A DNA stretch of 64,000 nucleotides from Anabaena cylindrica PCC 7122 (GTDB taxonomy: Bacteria > Cyanobacteriota > Cyanobacteriia > Cyanobacteriales > Nostocaceae), in NCBI RefSeq assembly GCF_000317695.1, contig NC_019771.1, positions 372,001 to 436,000 on the forward strand. Direction: 5' to 3'. The translations under genes and the position numbers were made by a program. Positions 1 through 8,740 of this stretch are shown here, piece after piece. Below the pieces are notes generated by a model. That model did not search any database. It saw only the letters and a list, made by a program, of their open reading frames with translations, and had not been told where the DNA came from. Numbering within the stretch: the first letter of the stretch is position 1; the number at the start of each line of letters is the position of its first letter.

Positions 1-1
1 T

Positions 2-1288
2 TCATTCACTGATGGTGTTCCTTTCGACGGTTCCAGCATTCGGGGTTGGAAAGGCATCGAAGAATCAGACATGACAATGGTGCTAGATCCAAACACCGCT
101 TGGATCGATCCATTCATGAAAGAGCCAACCCTAAGTATAATTTGTAGTATTAAGGAACCACGCACAGGCGAATGGTATAACCGTTGCCCTCGCGTTATTG
201 CCCAAAAAGCAATAGACTATCTTGCTTCCACAGGACTTGGTGACACAGCGTTCTTCGGACCTGAAGCTGAATTCTTCATCTTTGATGATGTCCGCTACGA
301 CCAAACCGCTAATTCTGGTTACTACTACGTAGATTCCGTAGAGGGTCGTTGGAACACTGGTAGAGAAGAAAGCCCTAACTTGGGTTACAAAACCCGCTTT
401 AAAGAAGGCTACTTCCCAGTACCACCAACAGATAGCTTTCAAGATATGCGGACAGAAATGCTGCTAACGATGAAAGACTGTGGTGTACCTATTGAAAAAC
501 AACACCACGAAGTTGCTACAGGTGGTCAGTGTGAATTAGGTTTCCGCTTTGGTAAGTTAATCGAAGCTGCGGACTGGTTGATGACTTACAAATATGTCAT
601 CAAGAACGTTGCCAGAAAGTACGGTAAAACCGTCACCTTTATGCCAAAACCAATTTTTGGTGATAATGGTTCCGGTATGCACTGTCACCAATCTATTTGG
701 AAAGGTGGACAACCTTTATTTGCCGGTGACAAGTATGCTGGCATGAGCGAAATGGGATTATACTACATTGGTGGTATTCTCAAACACGCTCCAGCATTGT
801 TGGCAATCACCAACCCCACTACAAACTCTTACAAACGTCTAGTACCTGGTTATGAAGCACCAGTAAACTTGGCTTACTCCCAAGGCAACCGTTCTGCTTC
901 TGTACGGATTCCCTTGTCTGGTAATAACCCCAAAGCCAAGCGGTTAGAGTTCCGTTGTCCAGATGCCACCTCTAACCCCTATTTAGCCTTTGCTGCCATG
1001 CTTTGCGCTGGTATTGATGGCATTAAGAACAAAATCCATCCTGGTGAACCCTTAGATAAGAATATCTATGAACTTTCTCCAGAAGAATTGGCGAAAATTC
1101 CTTCTACACCAGGTTCTTTAGAATTGGCATTAGAAGCACTCGAAAACGATCACGCTTTCTTAACAGATACTGGTGTATTCTCAGAAGATTTCATCCAAAA
1201 CTGGATTGACTACAAACTGGCTAACGAAGTTAAGCAAATGCAGTTACGTCCTCATCCTTACGAATTCTTCTTATATTACGATTGCTAA
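2..1288 (+). CDS. glnA: Glutamine synthetase type I (3' part; start lies before the window)
   Basis: The open frame is already running at base 2 and ends at TAA 1286-1288, so about 429 residues are visible; the family is about 470 long, so only some 45 N-terminal residues are missing. The enzyme makes glutamine from glutamate, ammonium and ATP as a cytoplasmic dodecamer and is the entry point of the GS-GOGAT cycle. Visible landmarks are the metal-binding FGPEAEFF, the NGSGMHCHQS active-site strand (about bases 665-695), KRLVPGYEAP, the NRSASVRIP phosphate/glutamate-binding stretch, and KNIYELSPEE, where enterobacteria carry the adenylylated Tyr. Cyanobacteria are known to regulate GS by small inhibitory proteins rather than adenylylation, and such a gene (gifA) lies convergently just downstream. 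A strong hairpin follows at about 1446. Confidence 0.98.
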   Translation, partial: SFTDGVPFDGSSIRGWKGIEESDMTMVLDPNTAWIDPFMKEPTLSIICSIKEPRTGEWYNRCPRVIAQKAIDYLASTGLGDTAFFGPEAEFFIFDDVRYDQTANSGYYYVDSVEGRWNTGREESPNLGYKTRFKEGYFPVPPTDSFQDMRTEMLLTMKDCGVPIEKQHHEVATGGQCELGFRFGKLIEAADWLMTYKYVIKNVARKYGKTVTFMPKPIFGDNGSGMHCHQSIWKGGQPLFAGDKYAGMSEMGLYYIGGILKHAPALLAITNPTTNSYKRLVPGYEAPVNLAYSQGNRSASVRIPLSGNNPKAKRLEFRCPDATSNPYLAFAAMLCAGIDGIKNKIHPGEPLDKNIYELSPEELAKIPSTPGSLELALEALENDHAFLTDTGVFSEDFIQNWIDYKLANEVKQMQLRPHPYEFFLYYDC

Positions 1289-1339
1289 TTGCAACGAGTA
1301 GTAACAATACCTTGCCCAAATCGAAAAAAGTCTTGATGT

Positions 1340-1428
1340 GTAGGTTGGGTTGAGGGACGTTCACGTAGTGTGCCGGAGGCATAACCTAACAAATGCGTCG
1401 GGTTGCGCTGTCGCTTAACCCAACCTAC
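1340..1428. repeat. Inverted-repeat element downstream of glnA
   Basis: The arms GTAGGTTGGGTTGAG (from 1340) and CTTAACCCAACCTAC (to 1428) pair at 14 of 15 positions, with about 59 bases between them. This GTAGGTTGGGTT motif is a familiar dispersed cyanobacterial intergenic repeat. It contains no ORF and no transposase, so it is best seen as a small non-autonomous or structural element. Confidence 0.7.
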
Positions 1429-1445
1429 AAAAAAATGGACAAGGT

Positions 1446-1474
1446 AAAAGCCACCCTCAAGGGTGGCTTTTTTT
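1446..1474. terminator. Bidirectional intrinsic terminator between glnA and gifA
   Basis: A stem AAGCCACCCT / AGGGTGGCTT with a two-base loop is followed by a run of T on the plus strand, and is preceded by four A (T on the opposite strand). It sits between the convergent glnA and gifA ends, so it can end both transcripts, more strongly in the glnA direction. Confidence 0.85.
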
Positions 1475-1509
1475 CAAAACTGTCTAGTTGAAGCAATCAA
1501 ACAAAAACC

Positions 1510-1710
1510 TTAACTCATAGAGGCGTGACTGCTGCTATAAATTGTTTGTGTAGTGGGATCTATCTTGCCTTGAATGGGGTTCCAGTAATGGGATAGTTCT
1601 TCAGGAAGACCGAGTTCTTGTGCAGCACGCATCAGCATTGATTGTTGACGGTTCTTAACTTGCTGATGTTGACGTACCATTAACGCACGGGATTTTTCTT
1701 GAATAGACAT
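1510..1710 (-). CDS. gifA: Glutamine synthetase inactivating factor IF7
   Basis: This 66-residue basic protein matches the IF7 pattern: an MSIQEKSRALMVRQHQ start, a KNRQQSML core, then an IQGK motif and a Ser/His-rich tail ending ASMS. In cyanobacteria IF7 binds glutamine synthetase by basic residues and inhibits it when ammonium is available. The ATG at 1710 is chosen over a GTG at 1725 because GAGGA lies about 9 bases before it and the family begins MS-Q--(A/S)RALM. It converges on glnA, the arrangement I recall for Anabaena sp. PCC 7120. A GTA-N8-TAC NtcA-type site upstream overlaps the likely -35 region, which fits the known NtcA repression of gif genes. Family identity is by recalled similarity; the regulation is inferred from the site. 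Confidence 0.9.
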   Translation of the reverse strand: MSIQEKSRALMVRQHQQVKNRQQSMLMRAAQELGLPEELSHYWNPIQGKIDPTTQTIYSSSHASMS

Positions 1711-1778
1711 AACTACAGTCCTCACTATTTCTTACTAATAGAATTTTTTCCTTACCCATTTATAGTAACAGGATTTCT

Positions 1779-1792
1779 GTAGCGTATGTTAC
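1779..1792. promoter_or_regulatory. NtcA-type binding site upstream of gifA
   Basis: GTAGCGTATGTTAC is an exact GTA-N8-TAC. Reading towards gifA, a TACTAT -10-like box follows 11 bases later, so the site covers the -35 region. That geometry suits repression rather than class II activation. NtcA is the global nitrogen regulator of cyanobacteria and is known to repress gif genes. Confidence 0.6.
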
Positions 1793-1905
1793 GGAATTGA
1801 AAATAATTTACAAAAATTCATAATCAAGCGATCGCTATACTTCTACTTGGTGTACGGAATATCATGGATCAATCCAAAAATTATACGTAGTCCAAGACGA
1901 GTATT

Positions 1906-2024
1906 TATAGCCTTTCCCACTCTAGTAAGATACAAAATTACCCCTCCCCAACCCTCCCCTTGGTAATGGGAGGGTGCGCGACAGCGCGGGTGGTGTGTAT
2001 TTCATGAGATTGGGAATTGCTATA
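1906..2024. repeat. 119-bp MITE-like element, family A copy 1
   Basis: The ends TATAGCCTTTCCCA and TGGGAATTGCTATA are imperfect inverted repeats (12 of 14). The core contains a CCCTCCCC...GGGAGGG hairpin and a GCGCGACAGCGCG motif. Nearly identical elements of the same length occur at 29668-29786 and 53504-53622. This copy differs at several positions, including one that breaks the G-rich stem. It has no coding capacity. Confidence 0.85.
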
Positions 2025-2097
2025 TTTCCAAAAAGCTTTATTCTTGATGGTGATTCCAATACAATAATTGACGGTAATAAAATTTAATCTATTGTTT

Positions 2098-3156
2098 ATG
2101 TCTGACACCTTAAGCAAGTTGACCTATCAGACTTTTCAACAAGGAAAGAATTACTTCAGTTTTGCTCATAAAATTTTAACTTCACGGTTAAGAAATTTAG
2201 TGCATCCCACACTAGCACAAACGAGCCAATTTATACCTCAAGAGGCAATACCCAAACTGCAAAACAGATTAAATCAGCTACTAGAAACTGACTGGCAGGA
2301 TGCAGAAAAAGGAATATATCCCACTAGTGTATTATTTGATAATCCTTGGGAAGATTTTTTCCGCTATTATCCACTAATTTGGCTAGATTTACCCGCAAGT
2401 TGGGAAAGATCCCTAAAAAATAGCCAACAAGTTTTTTCACCAGAAATAGATAAAGACAGTTATCCTAGTTACTATTTGCAGAATTTTCATCACCAAACTG
2501 ATGGTTATTTGAGCGACCTATCAGCCAATTTATATGACTTACAGGTAGAACTTTTGTTTGGGGGTTCAGCTGATGCCATGCGGCGACGTATTATCGCCCC
2601 GCTGAAAAGAGGTTTAGCAAAATTTCAGTTTTTGTCACCAAAACAAATCCGAATTCTAGATGTAGCTTGTGGCACTGGGCGGACTCTGAAGATGATACGC
2701 GCAGCTTGTCCTCAAGTTTCTTTATATGGTACGGATTTGTCGCCAGCTTATTTACGTAAATCTAATGAGCTATTGTCTCAAAATCCGTTGGAATTACCAC
2801 AACTTTTACAGGCAAATGCTGAAGAATTACCTTATTTAGATAACTATTTTCATGTGGTAACTTCTGTGTTTCTTTTTCATGAGTTACCTAATACTGTGCG
2901 TCAATCAATTATAGAACAATGCTTTCGGGTGTTAAAACCAGGTGGAATCTTGATTATATGTGACTCCATTCAGAAGAGTGATTCACCTGAATTGACTCAG
3001 GTGATAGATAACTTTCCGAAAATGTTCCATGAACCTTACTACAGAGATTACACTACTGATGACTTGGTAGAGCGTTTAAAGAAAGCGGACTTTGAGAACA
3101 TCGACACACAAGTCCACTTTCTCAGTAAGTATTTTATTGCACATAAACCAGTTTAA
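2098..3156 (+). CDS. Class I SAM-dependent methyltransferase
   Basis: The 352-residue protein has an N-terminal half of about 180 residues without a recognised domain, then a class I methyltransferase fold: motif I ILDVACGTGRT (residues 186-196) for S-adenosylmethionine, an acidic GTDLSP strand end, then ELPYLDNYF and an FHEL loop resembling the UbiE/Methyltransf_11 group, and RVLKPGG as the post-III motif. The substrate cannot be read from the sequence. The ATG at 2098 is preferred over an upstream in-frame TTG at 2068; no clear ribosome site precedes either. It stands alone between gifA and patX. The methyltransferase call is firm; the physiological role is unknown. Confidence 0.88.
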   Translation: MSDTLSKLTYQTFQQGKNYFSFAHKILTSRLRNLVHPTLAQTSQFIPQEAIPKLQNRLNQLLETDWQDAEKGIYPTSVLFDNPWEDFFRYYPLIWLDLPASWERSLKNSQQVFSPEIDKDSYPSYYLQNFHHQTDGYLSDLSANLYDLQVELLFGGSADAMRRRIIAPLKRGLAKFQFLSPKQIRILDVACGTGRTLKMIRAACPQVSLYGTDLSPAYLRKSNELLSQNPLELPQLLQANAEELPYLDNYFHVVTSVFLFHELPNTVRQSIIEQCFRVLKPGGILIICDSIQKSDSPELTQVIDNFPKMFHEPYYRDYTTDDLVERLKKADFENIDTQVHFLSKYFIAHKPV

Positions 3157-3852
3157 GGTAACGCAGAAGTACTCATCTGGTTCAGGCTAATGACTATTGA
3201 GAGTCCTTGACACCACTGTAGATTTTGGGTTCTGGATTAACTGTTTTATGGATCTCCCAAAATATTCAATATTCCTACTGGATATCGCACCGACTTTGAC
3301 GGGTTAACCACAAGAAGTACAATTCTATTCTCTTCCTGCTTTCCGGCTTCCCTAATATATAGACGGCTAATACAAAACAGCAGCAGTTGAGGAAAACTAG
3401 TCGAGTATGTATATGAGTTACTAAGTCATACCATTTTAGATTTTGGATTCTCAAAGAGTTAATGGATCAACTTTTTAGAATATCCATTGATCACAATCTT
3501 TGTTCTTTATTGGTATCACTAATACAAGCTAAGTTTTCCACAATTACTGGATGTTTCGAGGGAATACTAAATAATCGCTCAGTTGTGCAGTTGTGTAGTG
3601 CTTTAACTGTCTATGTCTTTAGTCAGAGGAGATGAAATCTGGAACGATGAATAAGTTATGTAGTGCTTTAACTGTCTATGTCTTTGGTCGGAGAAAATAA
3701 AATTTGGAACGATGGATAAGCTATGAAATGCTTTAACTGTCTATGTTTCGGTTCGACAAGTTGTGTCAAGGATCTTAAACACCCAGTTCGCAGGTAATTT
3801 GATTCCTTTGCTGGCAACGAATTCTCGTACAAGCGGTCTGAAGCTACAATTG
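3157..3852. other. Long intergenic region upstream of the patX 3' end
   Basis: About 700 bases with no credible gene on either strand. Its main content is the 65-bp tandem repeat at 3596-3750. An open frame at 3741-3992 on the minus strand is only a shadow overlapping patX. Confidence 0.6.
3596..3750. repeat. 65-bp tandem direct repeat (two and a partial copy)
   Basis: Units begin at 3596, 3661 and 3726, exactly 65 bases apart. Each starts with a (TAG/AAA)TGCTTTAACTGTCTATG block; the first two continue through a GG(A)AC-GATG-ATAAG segment with about eight differences, and the third diverges after roughly 25 bases. It lies just beyond the 3' end of patX. No function is known to me. Confidence 0.85.
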
Positions 3853-4089
3853 CTAAACAACTGAATGGATATTTCTGAAATATTCCATTGATTCTCTACG
3901 TCCACTACCACGATGAGGGGCTGGCTGTTCTGGTTGGTTAGGCCCTGGTTTGGGATTATCAGCCAGTAGCTGTTGTGAACCAGAACCAGCAAGCAGGAGG
4001 TAGGAAAGACGAGTAAGCATCGCTTCGCCGTTAAAAGCTAAGGAGCCGAATACCAGACTCGATACTAAAAGTGAAATGGCAGCACGCAT
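3853..4089 (-). CDS. patX: PatX-type RGSGR peptide precursor (heterocyst pattern inhibitor)
   Basis: A 78-residue protein with a hydrophobic signal-peptide-like N-terminus (residues 1-20), a second hydrophobic stretch near 28-36, a Pro/Gln-rich linker, and HRGSGR at residues 59-64 (pentapeptide codons 3898-3912), followed by a 14-residue tail. RGSGR is the active pentapeptide shared by PatS and HetN that binds HetR and blocks heterocyst differentiation; PatX is the broadly conserved family with a signal sequence and an RG(S/T)GR motif. Position a few genes from glnA and gifA agrees with my memory of the Anabaena sp. PCC 7120 locus. A TCCGGA motif about 60 bases before the start suggests a heterocyst-type promoter. 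Start at ATG 4089; no strong ribosome site. PatS is the alternative, but PatS is much shorter and ends in RGSGR. Confidence 0.85.
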   Translation of the reverse strand: MRAAISLLVSSLVFGSLAFNGEAMLTRLSYLLLAGSGSQQLLADNPKPGPNQPEQPAPHRGSGRRESMEYFRNIHSVV

Positions 4090-4125
4090 AGTAGATGTCT
4101 ATTTTAGAACTCTCTACTTCACTGA

Positions 4126-4152
4126 TACTTAACATTTATATGATGATCCGGA
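4126..4152 (-). promoter_or_regulatory. DIF-type promoter of patX (TCCGGA plus -10-like box)
   Basis: TCCGGA lies at 4147-4152. Reading towards patX, a TAAGTA box follows after 15 bases (4126-4131), placing a start site about 25 bases before the patX ATG. TCCGGA near -35 is the DIF+ motif reported for promoters induced in differentiating Anabaena cells. The motif is seen; the promoter role is inferred. Confidence 0.5.
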
Positions 4153-4190
4153 CAATTTATCAAAAAGTATTGTATGTGACTGCAAAAAAA

Positions 4191-5939
4191 TCAATTTGAT
4201 ACTTCGTCGATATATTCGACAAGTAGCCAGTGACCAGATGAATTTAGATTTCCCCAGACGGTAAGCTTTTGTTGCTGAGGAAGGACTTGCAGTTGCTTGT
4301 CAATATGCGATCGCAATGTCACAATTTGCCAAGTTATATGTGAAAATTCAGTGGGATTAATAATACTAAATCTATAATCTTGTTGGTCTAGGCGATTAAA
4401 AATGCCTATGAAACAATCAAGATTCGAGTAATCATACTGATTAACCAATAAAGCCGGGCAATTACCACTAGTTGGATATGCTTCTGGGTTTTCCAAATAA
4501 TGAATTTGCCAGTTTAACCACTCTGGATGATTGGTTGTTACGTTAAATAAAGGAACAATTACAGCAGGCGATCGCTCATCAGTTAATAAAGCTGTTTGCA
4601 ACTTCCTCACCGGCAAATCCCTGGGCTGACATTCTAGCTCACAACATAGAGCAGCTGCCATACCCGCCGCTTGACCAATACCCATCACTACAGGCTGTAG
4701 TCTGGTTGCCCCATTTGCTATGTGAGACACAGAAATATTCTTTTCACAGACCAGCAAACCATCTGTAGACTTAGGAATTAGACAACGATAGGGAATGGTA
4801 AAGGGTGTTCCTGTCCAACGTCCCCCCCAGCGAATAGATTTAGGTTGCAGTGAGAACTTAACACCAGGGTAATGGTGATCATTGGCGTAGTTACCAACAG
4901 CAACTGCATCATCAAATTTAGCTGCTACATTACCACCTGCTAATGGCAGAATATCCTGCTCACAGACAGTAATCAATCCCTCTAAACGGCGACTTTCGCG
5001 GTAGTAGGGATGCAGCGCAAAAGCTGGAGAAACACTAGGAAAAACTCCTGTTGCTAAACCGTAGCGCCTACCAAGCTGAGTTTGAATAAAATGGGCAAAA
5101 TTTTGACTATGCCAGAAACATTCTTGCTCAAACTCGCGTCTTGCTATCTCCGACTCTATCAAACGATCAGCCTTTTTACCGTAGTCATTGCCACAAATAG
5201 GCCAATTAATCATAAATCGACCATCAGGCGATCGTCCATAATTCAAAAACTTCTCAGCACCGTAATCTGACCAAGCGCCTGTAAACAAAGAAGGGTCATA
5301 ATGAGGAGCAGGTAGAATTTCTGGGGCGATACTTTCACCAAAATCTTGCATCACCACGACCCAAGTTGGTGATTGTACAGGATACCTTGCGGTGAGAGCA
5401 TTAGGGACAATAGGGGCGCTCGGCTCTCCCCACTCTGACTGCAATTCCCAACCCCAACGGCAAGGCACTTCCCCTAAAGCCAATAAATCTCCTAATTCCG
5501 TACCATCAAGAATAATTTTGGCCGTGACTGTGAAATCTGCAAAGCGTACACCTGTAATACAATCTCCCTGACGCAAAACCTCCAAAGGTGTTTTTCCCGA
5601 AATCCATTGTAAATTCGGTAATTCCTTCGCCCAGTCAGCAAAAATTTCTGCACCTACACGCGGATCATAGCTAAAAAAACTCACCCAACTATTATCTAAT
5701 CCTCCCGGCTGTCGTTGACGTAACTCTTGTAAAAAAGCACCCCATAGCCCAGTTTGAAAAGCTTCTAATTCGTTACCATCAGGTGCAGATACGCCCGCTG
5801 AGGTGAGCATTCCGCCTAACCAGACAAATTCACTCACAAGAATGGTTTTAGCGCCTCTACGTGCTGCTTGGATAGCCGCAGCGGTTCCGCCGGTTCCACC
5901 GCCAACAACTAGGACATCGGCTGTATACTTGTGATTCAT
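4191..5939 (-). CDS. FAD-dependent oxidoreductase (FAD_oxidored family)
   Basis: The 582-residue protein opens with a dinucleotide-binding VVGGGTGGTAAA (GxGxxG at residues 13-18), followed at the end of strand 2 by LVSE, then WLGGMLTSAGVSAPDGN, the flavin-side motif typical of the FAD_oxidored (PF12831-like) group. A late segment IGQAAGMAAALCCE is the usual second flavin-contact helix. It is probably a soluble flavoenzyme; the substrate is unknown. No signal peptide is visible. The gene is a single unit, with its start at 5939 and patX about 100 bases beyond its stop in the same direction. The fold assignment is confident, the reaction is not. Confidence 0.85.
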   Translation of the reverse strand: MNHKYTADVLVVGGGTGGTAAAIQAARRGAKTILVSEFVWLGGMLTSAGVSAPDGNELEAFQTGLWGAFLQELRQRQPGGLDNSWVSFFSYDPRVGAEIFADWAKELPNLQWISGKTPLEVLRQGDCITGVRFADFTVTAKIILDGTELGDLLALGEVPCRWGWELQSEWGEPSAPIVPNALTARYPVQSPTWVVVMQDFGESIAPEILPAPHYDPSLFTGAWSDYGAEKFLNYGRSPDGRFMINWPICGNDYGKKADRLIESEIARREFEQECFWHSQNFAHFIQTQLGRRYGLATGVFPSVSPAFALHPYYRESRRLEGLITVCEQDILPLAGGNVAAKFDDAVAVGNYANDHHYPGVKFSLQPKSIRWGGRWTGTPFTIPYRCLIPKSTDGLLVCEKNISVSHIANGATRLQPVVMGIGQAAGMAAALCCELECQPRDLPVRKLQTALLTDERSPAVIVPLFNVTTNHPEWLNWQIHYLENPEAYPTSGNCPALLVNQYDYSNLDCFIGIFNRLDQQDYRFSIINPTEFSHITWQIVTLRSHIDKQLQVLPQQQKLTVWGNLNSSGHWLLVEYIDEVSN

Positions 5940-6357
5940 AATATTATGTATTAAGTAAATTTGTCGTGCTGATTATATATTGCATTACATTAGCCATTGG
6001 CATAACTCACTGACTAAATTTAATTCAGATACAGCGGATTTCATTTAAATGAGATACAAACTTGAACAATGAAACTCTTGTGGTGCGGGCATCTTGCCCG
6101 CTAGATATATACCTTCCAACCGCGAAATCCGCTGTATGTCATCAAGCTCCGTCTCAGACCAAAAATAATTCTGTTAATTTTTCTTTCATTTAATTGATGC
6201 AATAAATTCCAACCCTTTTATTTTTCTGGTTAATTTGGCTTATTTCTTACTTCTTTAATCCGGAGAGTGACAGAAGAGGGATATAAGCATATACTCAATC
6301 GCACTCTGTGTTAACAACTAATACAATTTAGAACCAAACTCTCCCAAGGTATGTAAA
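5940..6357. other. Intergenic region between FAD oxidoreductase and glycosyltransferase
   Basis: The main content is the 109-bp inverted-repeat element at 6029-6137. The rest is AT-rich with no supported gene. Confidence 0.6.
6029..6137. repeat. 109-bp element with perfect 14-bp terminal inverted repeats
   Basis: ATACAGCGGATTTC at 6029-6042 and GAAATCCGCTGTAT at 6124-6137 are exact inverted repeats. Inside is GTGGTGCGGGCATCTTGCCCGC, split here as GTGGTGCGGGC and ATCTTGCCCGC, a small hairpin resembling the one at 25319-25382. There is no ORF, which is consistent with a MITE. Confidence 0.8.
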
Positions 6358-7512
6358 TCAGTAATTATCTGAACTTGATATTAATACCTTTTTACCTGCT
6401 ACTAGTTCTCTTGTTTCCATGACTTTAGGAACATTGTATTTTCTCATTAATTCACTGTATACAGTCAATGTTTCCTGATTTACTCGTGCAGCGCTGAATC
6501 TTTCTAAGTTTTGTTGGGCGCGGAATTTCCACTTTTGTAACTGCTGGGAATCGCTGAGTAATTGCCCTAGGGCATTAGCTAAAGTTTGGCTATCTTGAGG
6601 TGGAACTAGAATACCTGCTTGCCGATGATCTAAAGTCTCTGGAATGCCATCTACATCACTAGCAATAATTGCACAACCGGCTTCTCGTGCTTCTGTTAAT
6701 ACCAAACCAAAGGATTCGCAGTGTGAAGCGAGGACAAAGATATCTGTTGATAACATATAGCGTTGTGGTTCTGCTTGAAAACCTTCAAAATGAATGCGTC
6801 GGTGTAGTCCTTTATCTCTAAATGTTTTACTTTGGACTATTTTCTCAAAAATAGGCCGATCTGGGCCGTCTCCTACTAAATATAAATGAGCGTGAGGAAA
6901 ATCTTGAGCAATGAGGCTAAATGCTTCAATTAAATCACCAATACCTTTGCGGCTATACATTCCGGCTACGGTAGTGATGGCTGGATGATGGAGTGCTAGG
7001 GGTTGGTAATCTTGAATGTTTCTATGTCGAGGACTACCTAAGGTGCCGTTGGCAACCACACACAACTTTTTGGCTGGGATACCGCGCCGAATCATTGAAT
7101 CGGCGACTGCATGACTAACTGCAATTACTCTATCTGCTAATCCCATGAGAACTGCACTACGTTGAAATTCATTATGGACAGTAGAAACTAAACTATAGTT
7201 ACCACTATTTCTAAAAATTCCCGCCAGCACAACTCCTGTCATCATATGAGTATGAACAATATCTGGTTGAAATTTTTTGATAATTTCTCGATAACGCCAA
7301 GCAGCTTTGATCATGTTGAGTGGCGACCGTGATTGATCTAGTTTAAAGTGCTTAATACCATGATTTGCTAATAATTCCTCATATTGTCCACCTGATGATG
7401 CTACAGCAACATGAAGTCCGTTTTTTGCTTGTAAACAGGCTAAGTCTACTGCTACATTGACAATTCCATTACCTATTTGTTGCAGATGATTTGTAATATG
7501 CAAGATTCTCAT
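6358..7512 (-). CDS. Glycosyltransferase family 4
   Basis: A 384-residue GT-B enzyme. The N-terminal donor/acceptor half begins MRILHITNHL with a Gly-rich G(N)GIVNVAVDLA loop and the PDIVHTHM motif common in GT4. The C-terminal half has YLVGDGPDR and ESFGLVLTEAREAG (about residues 280-297), carrying the E-x7-E pair that contacts the sugar nucleotide. It probably adds a hexose to a lipid-linked or surface glycan at the inner face of the plasma membrane. It is transcribed after the PIG-L-type deacetylase, 106 bases away, which supports a glycan pathway. The sugar specificity cannot be deduced. Confidence 0.88.
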   Translation of the reverse strand: MRILHITNHLQQIGNGIVNVAVDLACLQAKNGLHVAVASSGGQYEELLANHGIKHFKLDQSRSPLNMIKAAWRYREIIKKFQPDIVHTHMMTGVVLAGIFRNSGNYSLVSTVHNEFQRSAVLMGLADRVIAVSHAVADSMIRRGIPAKKLCVVANGTLGSPRHRNIQDYQPLALHHPAITTVAGMYSRKGIGDLIEAFSLIAQDFPHAHLYLVGDGPDRPIFEKIVQSKTFRDKGLHRRIHFEGFQAEPQRYMLSTDIFVLASHCESFGLVLTEAREAGCAIIASDVDGIPETLDHRQAGILVPPQDSQTLANALGQLLSDSQQLQKWKFRAQQNLERFSAARVNQETLTVYSELMRKYNVPKVMETRELVAGKKVLISSSDNY

Positions 7513-7618
7513 TTAATTTTTCTCCACAGCAATTATTTTTGGCAAATATCATGATGTTCCTTAATGTAAATATAATTTTCAATTAAATCTACATTAGATA
7601 ATTAATCAGTTAATAAGA

Positions 7619-8395
7619 TTAAGATTTAAAGAAGATTTCTTCTGAGTGTAAGAATCGTTTTATAAAACCACGAGGTAGGCTTTGTATTTGAGAGGGATAG
7701 GCTGCGATCGCTCTTTTTTTCTTTTCTTGCACTGAGGTAATTGAAAGCCGATAAGCTGCTCTGATATCCTTTAATTTCAAGAGGATAAATAAAGGCGCTC
7801 TCCAAAACACCCAAATAGGATACTGTAATAGTTCTACTATAATTCCTGATTGGGTGATTGCCTCCTGAACTAAATGATATGTAGCTTCATGATCTTTATG
7901 ACAATCTTTACGATGTGGAACATAAATTTCTCCTGGCTGATAAAGTTTTAGTAGTTCAGAAATCTGGTTAATTATCTGTTGTTTTTCCTCTGGATTTAAA
8001 TCTGGTAAACTTCCATCTAGCTTATCCAAAAAATGAATTTCTGAAGGCTTTACTCCCAAAATTTCTAGTGCATTTAAGGATTCTTGTTTGCGAATATGAA
8101 TAATTTTATTTTGAATATGTGGATCTGAACCATGAGAACCTCTGCCGTCTGTCAAGAAGGTGACAACTACTGGTATTTCTTGTTCTCTTTTTCGTGCAAT
8201 CATCCCACCACAACCAAAAGTTTCATCATCTTGATGGGGAGAAAACACCATTGCTGGTTTTTGACTAAATTTTAGTGGCTGACTTCCCCAATTCAAAATC
8301 CATTGTGTAAGTAATTGGGAATGAATATATTGTATTTGATTGAGAAAATCATTAGGAATTAGTTTTTCTAATTTAATCAGGCTAATTTTATCCAT
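7619..8395 (-). CDS. PIG-L / LmbE-type N-acetylglucosaminyl deacetylase
   Basis: The 258-residue protein has the PIG-L signature PHQDDE at residues 53-58 and a second metal/catalytic block VPHRKDCHKDHE at 159-170. These are the usual zinc ligands of the LmbE family, which removes the acetyl group from GlcNAc-containing substrates. TDGRGSHGS (about 82-90) is also typical. The first 45 residues are a helical extension without a signal peptide. It precedes a GT4 gene in the same direction, so deacetylation of a glycan or glycolipid intermediate is plausible. The substrate is inferred only from family and context. Confidence 0.87.
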   Translation of the reverse strand: MDKISLIKLEKLIPNDFLNQIQYIHSQLLTQWILNWGSQPLKFSQKPAMVFSPHQDDETFGCGGMIARKREQEIPVVVTFLTDGRGSHGSDPHIQNKIIHIRKQESLNALEILGVKPSEIHFLDKLDGSLPDLNPEEKQQIINQISELLKLYQPGEIYVPHRKDCHKDHEATYHLVQEAITQSGIIVELLQYPIWVFWRAPLFILLKLKDIRAAYRLSITSVQEKKKRAIAAYPSQIQSLPRGFIKRFLHSEEIFFKS

Positions 8396-8740
8396 TTTTT
8401 TCTTATTTATTAGAATGTGTATTAATACTTATTAAATATTGATTAAAATTATAATTTTCCCTTGAGAGTATTTGAAAAATCAGCAACTAATAAGTATATG
8501 TTATATATCATAATTAAATATGCTCTCCAGTATTTATTTTTTTTGTGAATTTGCGCCATAAATATGAAGGAAAGTTAGAAGTAACTTAAAATTTATTTTC
8601 TACTTAAATATGGCAGATGGCTTGACATTCTCGATTGTATTGCATCTCACCAAAAAGCGCTATATCAACTTTATTACAGTGTCTATAAATAATTTATTTA
8701 GCGAAAATGGATATAAAATTTCCCGTTCCTATCCTCTGTC

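Larger units (their letters stand above)
1711..2097. other. Intergenic region gifA / methyltransferase
   Basis: This holds the gifA promoter with its NtcA-type site, a HIP1 octamer near 1828, and the 119-bp element at 1906-2024. No small ORF with a convincing start was seen. Confidence 0.6.

Noticed and set aside
3741..3992. 83-codon minus-strand open frame overlapping patX
   Set aside because: It runs in another frame through the RGSGR-coding gene and into the tandem repeat, and has no coding features.
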